Source: Clostridiales bacterium
Lineage (GTDB): Bacteria > Bacillota > Peptococcia > Peptococcales > Peptococcaceae
NCBI GenBank assembly: GCA_003343815.1
Contig: QAKL01000089.1
Location: 1-8,563 of the forward strand
Direction: 5' to 3'
Length of the DNA stretch: 8,563 nucleotides
The notes beneath the pieces are model-generated. The model was not told the origin of the DNA, did no database searches, and saw only the letters and a program-made list of their open reading frames with translations. Below are positions 1 to 6,803 of this stretch, in pieces (position 1 is the stretch's first letter; each line of letters begins with the position of its first letter). The position numbers and the translations under genes were made by a program.

Positions 1-314
1 TTTAGCGTGCTGCCGCGCGTCTGCGGTTTTAATCCGTCATAATAAAGACGATTCATTTTATAAATAAACATCCCGGAGAAATCCAAAATTTGTCCGTATT
101 TTTGGTATTGAAGCACCGCTCGTAAATAAGCCCCCGCCTCACCAGTGCAGACAGGCAATTTATGCTGATGGCGGATGATGAGCGGGATTTCGCCCAGATC
201 TGCCGCTTGCGGCAGGATTGGCTGATGGCTGCGCAGGCAGCGGTATAATAATTCACCGTCCTCTTCGCTTTTGAGCGCTCCGGGATAGATATGAAGATTA
301 TGCAAATTTTTCAC
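1..314 (-). CDS. Unrecognised protein, N-terminal part (cut by left edge)
   Basis: This open frame enters from the left edge and covers about 100 residues of the N-terminus; its C-terminus lies outside. I do not recognise the family. Visible stretches include HIYPGALKSEEDGELLYRCL near the start, then LPVCTGEAGAYLRAVLQYQK and FSGMFIYKMNRLYYDG. It has no signal peptide or clear membrane segment and looks like a soluble mixed alpha/beta protein with two cysteines. The nearest upstream in-frame stop is at 330-332, so the start must be GTG 315-317, GTG 312-314 or TTG 303-305. A good Shine-Dalgarno (311-320) sits 8 nt before the TTG and overlaps both GTGs, so TTG 305 is the most likely true start; the outer limit given here is GTG 314. 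The gene is divergent from spoIIE. A 67-residue open frame at 53-256 on the same strand is a shadow. Coding is likely from the well-placed ribosome site and the uninterrupted frame; the function is unknown. Confidence 0.7.
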   Translation of the reverse strand, partial: MKNLHNLHIYPGALKSEEDGELLYRCLRSHQPILPQAADLGEIPLIIRHQHKLPVCTGEAGAYLRAVLQYQKYGQILDFSGMFIYKMNRLYYDGLKPQTRGSTL

Positions 315-320
315 CACCTT
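311..320 (-). promoter_or_regulatory. Ribosome binding site deciding the start of the left-edge gene
   Basis: On the minus strand this reads AAGGTGGTGA, one mismatch from AAGGAGGTGA, the full complement of the 16S 3' end. It overlaps the GTG codons at 314 and 317 but stands 8 nt (counted from AAGGTGG) ahead of TTG 303-305. This favours the TTG as the initiation codon. Confidence 0.6.
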
Positions 321-328
321 TTTTACAG

Positions 329-358
329 TTTATGCGGATTTAAAGGATAAAGTGTAAA
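329..358 (-). promoter_or_regulatory. Candidate sigma-A promoter for the left-edge gene
   Basis: On the minus strand there is TTTACA (353-358, 5 of 6 to TTGACA), an 18-bp spacer, and CATAAA (329-334, 4 of 6 to TATAAT). Transcription would begin near 322, only just upstream of the Shine-Dalgarno, which gives a very short leader. This rests on sequence match only. Confidence 0.4.
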
Positions 359-472
359 AAGCTTCTGCAGAAATTGCACCGAAAATGACGGAAAAAAATT
401 TGTTTGCGCTCTTTTTTATGACACGTTTTTCACGAATAAAAGTTTACAATTAAATAGAAGATTTGAAAATAT

Positions 473-481
473 TGCTACAAT
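473..481 (+). promoter_or_regulatory. Candidate extended -10 promoter of spoIIE
   Basis: TGCTACAAT is an extended -10 element (TGn followed by a 5 of 6 match to TATAAT), about 35 nt upstream of the spoIIE start. No acceptable -35 lies 16-18 bp upstream; the nearest TTTACA (443-448) is 27 bp away. In Bacillus subtilis, spoIIE is read by sigma-A RNA polymerase with Spo0A~P from a promoter with abnormal -35/-10 spacing, so a poor -35 is expected here. A weak Spo0A-box-like TCACGAA (5 of 7 to TGTCGAA) lies at 430-436. Confidence 0.45.
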
Positions 482-515
482 TACTGCGTGAATTAAAAAC
501 TTTTGAGGTGATACT

Positions 516-2738
516 ATGGAAAGTAAAATTAATTTGCATTTTGAACGCCTGCGGCTCAAAGAATTGTCCGAGCCTGTACTTTTTTTGTGGGCGATAGGCG
601 GCTTTTTCTGCACTGCCGCCGCACGATCAGAGGGAGCAGTGCTTTTTAGCGCCTACAGCGCCTTTTTGCTGCAATTTTCCGCTAAAGAAATGAGCGCCGC
701 TTTTCTCGGGTCAATGGCTGCCTTTTTGCTTTTGCCCCAAAGCGCCCCTGCACTGCTTGGCGCCGTGGGTGCGCTCGCGTTTTTTGCCGCATGGTTTTAT
801 TTTGTGGGCACGAAAAAAACACTGAGGCAGCAAAGCGTGATTTTAGGATTAATTTTTCTCGCAAGCCATCTCCTCCTCGCCTTCTGGTTCAAATCAAGCC
901 TCATTTGGCCGCCCATCAACGCTTGCTTCGTCGCCATAGCCTACGCTTTACTTAATTTTAGTCAAAAAAATATTCAAAACCGCCGCCAAAGCTTTGCGGA
1001 AATGACAAAAGAAGAATTGCTCTGTCCGTTTTTGCTCATGCTGATGCTCATTTTGGGGACAAGCAGCCTCGCTATCGACGGCATAAACCTCCAGCACATC
1101 CTCTTTCATGCGCTTTTGCTTTTAGCTGTCAGCAATATCGGTGCTGCCTCCGCTATCATGACAGGCTTATTTTTAGGCCTGACAGGTACGCTCTCCTCCG
1201 GAGAAAATGCTGCTTTAATCGGCTATTTAGCCCTTTGCGCTGGCGTTGGTTCTTTGGGCGTCGATTACGGAAAGCTCGGGATTTTTGGCGCGTATGCGGC
1301 TGGCAGTTTGCTTTTGGGCTGGATCATCAGCGACTGGTATGGGCTTATCTATCTTGCGGGAGAAATTTTAGCCGCAGGGGTAATCTTTTTCGCCGTCCCG
1401 CCTCTAAAAAACCGTCCCGCGCCGCTTACTAAGCGCCGCCCCCGGGAAAACGGCTACGCTAAAATAGCGCAGGCAGTCGGAGTTTTGAGCCGTCCGCGCC
1501 CGGAGCTTATCGGTGCAAAAGATAATTCGCCCGCTATATGCACCCGGATTTACCTGCGCGTCTGCCATCAGTGCGCCAATAAAGAATACTGCTGGCAAAA
1601 AAATCCCGAAGCAACTAAAAACGCCCTGGACGAGGCTTATCAACTGGCGCTTAGTTTAGGACCCCAAACTGCTCCTTTAAGCGAAAATTTAAAGCACATC
1701 TGCCTGCACAGTGAGACTTTGCGCGAGGCTATCACTGCGCAAATTATGCTGGATCAAAAAGACGAAAAGCATTCAAAAGAGCTCTCGCAGATGAAAGAAG
1801 CGTGCAATTATGAATTATCTTTAATCAGCAAAGCTTTGCGTGAACTCAACTACACTTCCGCCAATAATTATGAGCATGCTCTGCGCAGCTTTCTGAAAAG
1901 TCAGGGTTTAAATGTGCAGTATGCACGTCTCACACTGCACGACGGTGCTTTCACGGCAGAAATAGTTCTAAAGGAATGCATCGAGGAGTGCGAACAAACA
2001 GTCTCTGCGCTTTTAGGTTCTTATTTCAAGCAAGAGTATTTCGTTTACAAACGTGAGTGCAGCTGGCAAAATCAATACTGCCGCATATTTTTACGCCCTG
2101 CGGAAAAATATTTTTTAAGCGTCCACGCCGTCCAACGCCGCGCCAAAGGCGAAAATCTCTGCGGCGATATTTGGCGGCATTTTAAAATAAACGAGCATTT
2201 GGAGTGCGTGCTTTTGATCGACGGCATGGGGATCGGCGAAAAAGCCTACCGTCAAAGCAGCTACGCCGCCGATTTGTTGGAGGAAATGCTAAAAAGCTCC
2301 ATTTCTACCGCCGACGCTTTAAATTTGACCAATAATCATCTGCTTTTGGCAGGATTAGAGGAAAGTTTTATTTCTTTGGAGCTTTTGCTGGTAGATACCT
2401 TTGATTTTTCTGCCGAGTTTTACAAAGCCTGCGGCAGCATCTCCTATTTTCTGCACGAAAATAAAGTGCAAAAACTCACCGCACAGGCTCTGCCGTTAGG
2501 CATTTTAGCCGAAGGGCGCGCGCAAAAGCAGCTTTTGCGCTTCAAATGCGGCGACCGCTTATTGATTTTAAGCGACGGTATGGCAGAAAACGGCGTAAAT
2601 TGGGTGGAAATCTTGCCTGCGCTTCCATGCTCGGGCGCCGAGGCTGGAGAGGAAATCCTCCGCCTCTCTCCCGAAAGCGCCGACGATCAAAGCGCTATCT
2701 TGCTCGATATTTGGAGTATCAAACAAAACGGCTCTTAA
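516..2738 (+). CDS. spoIIE: Stage II sporulation protein E, membrane PP2C-type phosphatase
   Basis: SpoIIE dephosphorylates the anti-anti-sigma factor SpoIIAA-P, which frees forespore sigma-F from SpoIIAB; it also associates with FtsZ and the polar septum. The 740 residues (827 in B. subtilis) show the family layout: a short cytosolic tail, about ten hydrophobic segments from residue 20 to 295, a middle region, and a C-terminal PP2C phosphatase from about residue 540. The middle region carries the family's cysteine motif C350-x2-C353-x5-C359-W360. Likely metal-binding acidic residues are D551 (CGD), D569 (DGMG), D687 (SDGM) and D723/D724 (ADDQS), matching the conserved positions of the family. 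The start is ATG 516, preceded by GAGGTGAT (505-512) with 7 nt spacing from GAGG. It appears to be transcribed alone, with its own promoter region and a terminator built over the stop codon. The DGMG loop reads DGMGIG, where the usual form is DGMGNG. No frameshift is seen, and the identification is firm. Confidence 0.95.
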   Translation: MESKINLHFERLRLKELSEPVLFLWAIGGFFCTAAARSEGAVLFSAYSAFLLQFSAKEMSAAFLGSMAAFLLLPQSAPALLGAVGALAFFAAWFYFVGTKKTLRQQSVILGLIFLASHLLLAFWFKSSLIWPPINACFVAIAYALLNFSQKNIQNRRQSFAEMTKEELLCPFLLMLMLILGTSSLAIDGINLQHILFHALLLLAVSNIGAASAIMTGLFLGLTGTLSSGENAALIGYLALCAGVGSLGVDYGKLGIFGAYAAGSLLLGWIISDWYGLIYLAGEILAAGVIFFAVPPLKNRPAPLTKRRPRENGYAKIAQAVGVLSRPRPELIGAKDNSPAICTRIYLRVCHQCANKEYCWQKNPEATKNALDEAYQLALSLGPQTAPLSENLKHICLHSETLREAITAQIMLDQKDEKHSKELSQMKEACNYELSLISKALRELNYTSANNYEHALRSFLKSQGLNVQYARLTLHDGAFTAEIVLKECIEECEQTVSALLGSYFKQEYFVYKRECSWQNQYCRIFLRPAEKYFLSVHAVQRRAKGENLCGDIWRHFKINEHLECVLLIDGMGIGEKAYRQSSYAADLLEEMLKSSISTADALNLTNNHLLLAGLEESFISLELLLVDTFDFSAEFYKACGSISYFLHENKVQKLTAQALPLGILAEGRAQKQLLRFKCGDRLLILSDGMAENGVNWVEILPALPCSGAEAGEEILRLSPESADDQSAILLDIWSIKQNGS

Positions 2739-2748
2739 GCCGTTTTTT
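2725..2748 (+). terminator. Intrinsic terminator overlapping the spoIIE stop codon
   Basis: A perfect 9-bp stem, AAAACGGCT (2725-2733) and AGCCGTTTT (2738-2746), has a 4-nt CTTA loop and continues into a T-run (2743-2748). The last spoIIE codons form the left arm, and the TAA stop (2736-2738) lies in the loop and the first base of the right arm. Confidence 0.85.
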
Positions 2749-2782
2749 CTATGGCAAAAATATGGTATCTTTCGCCTTATTA

Positions 2783-2791
2783 TGATATAAT
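2783..2791 (+). promoter_or_regulatory. Extended -10 promoter of the sbcDC operon
   Basis: TGATATAAT contains a perfect TATAAT (2786-2791) preceded by the TGn extension. The -35 region at 17-bp spacing (2763-2768, TGGTAT) is poor, as is usual for extended -10 promoters. Transcription should start near 2798, giving a leader of about 55 nt, and the promoter lies just after the spoIIE terminator. Confidence 0.65.
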
Positions 2792-2812
2792 TAAATTTAG
2801 TAAAACATTTTT

Positions 2813-2827
2813 GCGATAGCTTATCGC
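2813..2827 (+). repeat. Short perfect inverted repeat in the sbcDC leader
   Basis: GCGATA (2813-2818) and TATCGC (2822-2827) are separated by 3 nt. The element lies about 15 nt after the inferred transcription start and 10 nt before the sbcD Shine-Dalgarno. It could be an operator half-site pair or a small mRNA hairpin; the sequence does not decide between them. Confidence 0.45.
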
Positions 2828-2852
2828 CTGCCGCGCAAAGGAGGCCGCGCCT

Positions 2853-3998
2853 ATGAAATTCATCCATCTGGCCGATCTGCACTTAGGCCGCAGTATCGGT
2901 GGATTTTCCCTTTTAGAAGATCAAGAATATATTTTAAAGCAAATTTTAGATATTATCCGCGCCGAAAAAATCGAGGGTGTCTTAATTTGCGGCGATATAT
3001 ATGATAAAACCTCGCCTTTAGCTGAAGCTGTGGGGTTATTTGACGATTTTGTCACGTCTTTAGCCGCGCTCGATTTGCCCGTTTTTGTCATCAGCGGCAA
3101 TCACGACTCGGCAAAAAAACTTTCGTTTGCCTATCGTTTGGTCGAAAAATGCGGCCTGTATCTCGCACCAGTCTTTACCGGCGCAATAAGCACCGTAACC
3201 TTGACTGACGAGTATGGTCCGATAAATATCCACATGCTGCCCTTTCTCAAGCCCGCCACCGCCAAGGAATTTTTCCCCGAGGAGGAAATCCGCACCCACC
3301 ACGACGCCGTGCGCTGTGCGTTAGCGGCCTTAGAAACAGATCCGCACGAGCGCCATATTCTGCTCGCGCATCAATTTATCACCGGTGCTTTATCCACCGA
3401 CGAGGAGTCCTCCGTAGGCGGTGCCGATAATATCGGGATCGAAATCTTTACTGATTTCGACTATGTCGCCTTGGGGCATCTGCACGCCCCGCAGAAGCTC
3501 AAGTACGACTACATCCGCTACAGCGGCAGTCCGCTCAAATATTCCCCGGCAGAAATCAAGCAGGAAAAATCCGTCACGATCGTGGATTTAAAGGAAAAAG
3601 GCAATATCGACATTAAAATAATCCCGCTTATGCCGTTGCGCGATATGCGCGAAATCAAGGGCAGCTACGATGAATTGTGCCAAAGAGAGAATTATCAAAG
3701 CACCAACACCGATGATTACTTAAAAGTAATCTTAACCGACGAAAACGACGTGATCAATGCTCTGGCGAAACTGCGCACTATTTATCCGCACATTTTGGAA
3801 TTAAACTATGCCAATAAACGCACGCTCATGCAGGAAAATTCCTTTGCCCAAAGCGAGCAAATGCTCGAAAAAACGCCTTTGGAGCATTTTAACGATTTAT
3901 ATTTCAAGCAAAACAACCGTGACTTGGACAGCGCGCAAAGGCAATATCTAACAGAGCTTATCAATAAATTATGGGAGGCAGAGCAATGCGGCCGTTAA
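2853..3998 (+). CDS. sbcD: DNA double-strand break repair nuclease SbcD (Mre11 type)
   Basis: SbcD is the metallophosphoesterase nuclease subunit of the SbcCD complex. With ATP-driven SbcC it degrades double-stranded DNA ends, opens hairpins formed by inverted repeats at replication forks, and removes protein-blocked ends. At 381 residues the length is normal. All phosphoesterase motifs are present in order: D8-x-H10 (DLHLG), G47-D48 (GDIYD), G82-N-H-D85 (GNHD), H173 (AHQF) and G208-H-L-H211 (GHLH), which together form the two-manganese centre. The family sequence FSLLEDQ follows motif I. The C-terminal 120 residues are the cap and SbcC-binding part. The start is ATG 2853, with AAAGGAGG (2837-2844) placed 8 nt upstream. 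The last 13 nt overlap sbcC, so the pair is translationally coupled. No defects are seen. Confidence 0.96.
   Translation: MKFIHLADLHLGRSIGGFSLLEDQEYILKQILDIIRAEKIEGVLICGDIYDKTSPLAEAVGLFDDFVTSLAALDLPVFVISGNHDSAKKLSFAYRLVEKCGLYLAPVFTGAISTVTLTDEYGPINIHMLPFLKPATAKEFFPEEEIRTHHDAVRCALAALETDPHERHILLAHQFITGALSTDEESSVGGADNIGIEIFTDFDYVALGHLHAPQKLKYDYIRYSGSPLKYSPAEIKQEKSVTIVDLKEKGNIDIKIIPLMPLRDMREIKGSYDELCQRENYQSTNTDDYLKVILTDENDVINALAKLRTIYPHILELNYANKRTLMQENSFAQSEQMLEKTPLEHFNDLYFKQNNRDLDSAQRQYLTELINKLWEAEQCGR
3973..3978 (+). promoter_or_regulatory. Ribosome binding site deciding the sbcC start
   Basis: GGGAGG, located inside the end of sbcD, is 7 nt before ATG 3986. An upstream in-frame ATG at 3971 overlaps this site and has no Shine-Dalgarno of its own. 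The protein from 3986 begins MRPLKLILSAFGPY, the usual SbcC N-terminus, so 3986 is the start. Confidence 0.85.
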
Positions 3999-6763
3999 AA
4001 CTCATTTTAAGCGCTTTCGGTCCCTACGCCGAAGAGTGCATCATCGATTTTTCTGCGCTGGGCGAGCGCGGATTATATTTAATCTGCGGCGATACCGGCA
4101 GCGGCAAGACCACAATATTTGACGCAATTACATTTGCGCTTTACGGCGAAGCGAGCGGATCGAACCGCACTTCGCAGATGTTTCGCAGCAAATACGCCGC
4201 GCTTGATATGCCGACTTTCGTTGAGCTTACCTTTAGCTATCGCGACAAAATTTACACCGTCCGCCGCAATCCGAGCTTTCTGAGGCTCAAAAAAAATAAA
4301 ACCGGCACCACGCTGCAATCGGCTGATGCGGAGATTTACGAAAACGATCAGTGCTTAGCCAGCAAAGACGGCGAGGTTACCGCCTATATCACGCGCCTTT
4401 TGGGGTTAAACCGCGACCAATTCACGCAAATCACAATGATTGCCCAAGGCGATTTTTTAAAGCTTTTAGTCGCAAAAACCTCGGAGCGCGAGGATATACT
4501 GCGCAATATTTTCGCCACCGCGCCTTATTTAGCCCTGCAAAAGCATCTGAAAAATGATTTGGACGCGGTCAGAAAAACCTACGAGCAGGCGCATAGTCGA
4601 ATGTTGGAGCAGCTTAGGCTCTTTTCCTGCCCCACAGAGGATCCGCTCGCCGCTTTGTGCGCTAATGCCTTAGCCGCAGGAGATATCGCCGATTTTACCG
4701 TCTTTGAGGAAGCTTTTCAGCATTTCAATCAAACAGACGAGCAGACGCTTAGCGGCTTAAATGAAAAATTAGCGGTGCTTAAAGCCCGCTCCGCTGTCTT
4801 AAATCAAAAATTAGGTCAAGCAGCGGATTACAACAAGCTAAAAAACGAAACAGCGCGCGCCTGCGCAAATTATCAATCGCTGCTCGCGCAGGAGCCTGCT
4901 CTAAAAGAAGCAGCGGCGCAGGCTGCAGCTGAAAACGAGGAAACTGCTTTAAATGAACAGTTGGCTGCATTTAAGCAAACCCTGCCGCAGTACGAGCATT
5001 TAAATAGCTTAGAGACGGAAAAAGCCTATTTTGGCAAAGAGCTCACCGCTACTGAAAGCAAGCAAAAAGAATGTGAAAAGCGCCTGCTCATTTTACACAA
5101 ACGCCAAGAAGAAGCCGAAAAACAAAGCCTGGCTACTAAGGACGCCGCGGCAGAAAAAGCCGCGCTCCAAGCTCGTGCTGATAATTTAACCCAAGAAAAG
5201 CAAGCTTTACAAGAGCTCGCGCGGCTTTTGGATAATTATTTCGCCCTGCACCAAAATTACAAAAAAGATCAGGAAACCTACCGCGCTGCCGATCAAAAAA
5301 TGGCGCAGGCAGAGATGACATATAATTGCTTAGAGCGCGCTTTTTTGGACGCGCAAGCCGGCATTTTGGCTAAAGGATTAAAAGACAATCTTCCCTGCCC
5401 GGTCTGCGGCTCCCTGCACCACCCCCATCCGGCGACGCTTTCTACCGAAACGCCGAGCGAGGACGCGGTCAACAAAGCCAAGGCTTCCTATAAAAAAAGC
5501 GAAAGCGAGCGCACATGCGCCCGCGAAAAAGTAATCGCCGCCAAAGAAAAGCTGGATGTATTATTTAAGCAAATCACCGAGCAAGCCGAGATCCATTTAA
5601 ACGTTATCGATACGAAAGAAATCCGCCCGCTTTTAGCGCAAAAAGGCAACGCCCTCAACGAAAAACTAGCCGCTCTTCAAACCCAGCTTGCTGCAGCAGA
5701 GGAAATGGCGCAAATATTTACCAAGCTTAACACCGAAACTATTCCCAAACTTAAAAAAGAACTCGCCCAAAGCGAGGAAGAATTTGCCCAATTAAACGCT
5801 GCTGTGATCCGTCTTTCCACCGAAGTCAAGCATCGCCAGAGCACTTTAGCCGAGCTCAAAGCAACGCTCCCCTATGCCAAGATGAGCGAAATGCAAAATA
5901 AAATCAAGCATTTGCAAAGCGAACTGCAAAATTTGCAAAAAGCCAAACAAATCGCCCTCGATAATTGGCAAAATTTCAGCCGCAAACTCTCCGCCGCTTT
6001 ATCAAGCAAAGAAACATTAGAAAAGCAGCTCGCAGAGAAAATACCGCCCTCGGAGGATTTAGACGCCCAAAGTACCGCGCTTAATCAAAATATTGCCGCC
6101 GCCGAAAAAGAAAAAGAGCAGATCATGCTGCGCTTAAACTCCAACCAAAGTGTTCTCGCAAACTTTAAGCACTATTCCCGTGAATGCGAAACTATAGGCA
6201 GCAAAATGACTATGCTCAAAAGCCTTGCCGATACGGCAGGCGGCACGCTGAGCGGCAAAGACGGTATCAAACTGGAGACGTACATCCAGATGTCCTATTT
6301 TGACGATATCATAAACCAAGCCAATCTGCGCCTGATGCAGATGACCGGCGGCAAATACGAGCTTAAACGCCGCAGCGAAAGCGACAAAAAAATCTACGGC
6401 TTAGAATTAGATATCATCGATCATTACTGCACCGACAGCGCCAACCGTCTGCGCGATGTCAAAAGCCTTTCCGGCGGTGAATCATTCCAAGCAGCGTTAG
6501 CGCTAGCTTTGGGATTAGCGGATGTCGTCCAGCATCATTCCGGCGGGATCAAATTGGACAGTATGTTTATCGACGAGGGCTTCGGTTCGTTAGACGAAAA
6601 CGCGCTTAATCAGGCGATCGCTACTTTGAGCAAGCTCTCTAACGGCGGCAGTAAATTAATCGGTATCATCTCCCACGTCGCCGAGCTCAAAGAACAGATC
6701 CCCCGCCAAATCATCGTCAGCAAATCCCCTGACGGCACCAGTCACGTCAAAACAGAAATTTAA
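3986..6763 (+). CDS. sbcC: DNA double-strand break repair ATPase SbcC (Rad50 type)
   Basis: SbcC is the SMC-like ATPase partner of SbcD. Its two halves form one ABC ATPase head, joined by a long antiparallel coiled coil with a zinc hook at the tip for dimerisation and DNA tethering. In the 925 residues one sees Walker A GDTGSGKT (residues 35-42, K41), a Q-loop at Q154 (MIAQGDF), a heptad-rich Ala/Glu/Lys/Gln coiled coil from about 175 to 760, interrupted by the hook CPVC (C471, C474), the ABC signature SLSGGE (827-832), Walker B ending D863-E864, and a D-loop GSLD (D870). The size fits small Bacillota SbcC proteins (about 1,000-1,130 residues is also common), so the coil is somewhat short. 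The gene overlaps sbcD by 13 nt and stops 2 nt before a strong terminator. An alternative start 15 nt upstream (3971) adds MGGRA and is disfavoured. All catalytic motifs are intact. Confidence 0.96.
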   Translation: MRPLKLILSAFGPYAEECIIDFSALGERGLYLICGDTGSGKTTIFDAITFALYGEASGSNRTSQMFRSKYAALDMPTFVELTFSYRDKIYTVRRNPSFLRLKKNKTGTTLQSADAEIYENDQCLASKDGEVTAYITRLLGLNRDQFTQITMIAQGDFLKLLVAKTSEREDILRNIFATAPYLALQKHLKNDLDAVRKTYEQAHSRMLEQLRLFSCPTEDPLAALCANALAAGDIADFTVFEEAFQHFNQTDEQTLSGLNEKLAVLKARSAVLNQKLGQAADYNKLKNETARACANYQSLLAQEPALKEAAAQAAAENEETALNEQLAAFKQTLPQYEHLNSLETEKAYFGKELTATESKQKECEKRLLILHKRQEEAEKQSLATKDAAAEKAALQARADNLTQEKQALQELARLLDNYFALHQNYKKDQETYRAADQKMAQAEMTYNCLERAFLDAQAGILAKGLKDNLPCPVCGSLHHPHPATLSTETPSEDAVNKAKASYKKSESERTCAREKVIAAKEKLDVLFKQITEQAEIHLNVIDTKEIRPLLAQKGNALNEKLAALQTQLAAAEEMAQIFTKLNTETIPKLKKELAQSEEEFAQLNAAVIRLSTEVKHRQSTLAELKATLPYAKMSEMQNKIKHLQSELQNLQKAKQIALDNWQNFSRKLSAALSSKETLEKQLAEKIPPSEDLDAQSTALNQNIAAAEKEKEQIMLRLNSNQSVLANFKHYSRECETIGSKMTMLKSLADTAGGTLSGKDGIKLETYIQMSYFDDIINQANLRLMQMTGGKYELKRRSESDKKIYGLELDIIDHYCTDSANRLRDVKSLSGGESFQAALALALGLADVVQHHSGGIKLDSMFIDEGFGSLDENALNQAIATLSKLSNGGSKLIGIISHVAELKEQIPRQIIVSKSPDGTSHVKTEI

Positions 6764-6765
6764 AG

Positions 6766-6799
6766 AAAAAAGCTTTGAGCCTAAACTCAAAGCTTTTTT
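6766..6799. terminator. Bidirectional intrinsic terminator between convergent operons
   Basis: A perfect 14-bp stem, AAAAAAGCTTTGAG (6766-6779) and CTCAAAGCTTTTTT (6786-6799), has a 6-nt loop. The A-run and T-run on opposite arms let it act in both directions: for sbcDC, whose stop is 2 nt before it, and for the anti-sigma gene, whose stop is at 6804-6806. Confidence 0.9.
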
Positions 6800-6803
6800 C
6801 AGA

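Noticed and set aside
2568..2882. 104-residue minus-strand open frame across the spoIIE end and sbcD start
   Set aside because: It crosses a terminator and a promoter region and is antisense to two well-identified genes; no family features.
3971..3985. Upstream ATG (3971) as the sbcC start
   Set aside because: It overlaps the Shine-Dalgarno itself, and the family N-terminus begins at ATG 3986.
4500..6300. Repetitive Ala/Glu/Lys/Gln-rich coding stretch as a DNA repeat region
   Set aside because: Explained by the coiled coil of SbcC on both sides of the CPVC hook; no exact tandem DNA repeats are seen.
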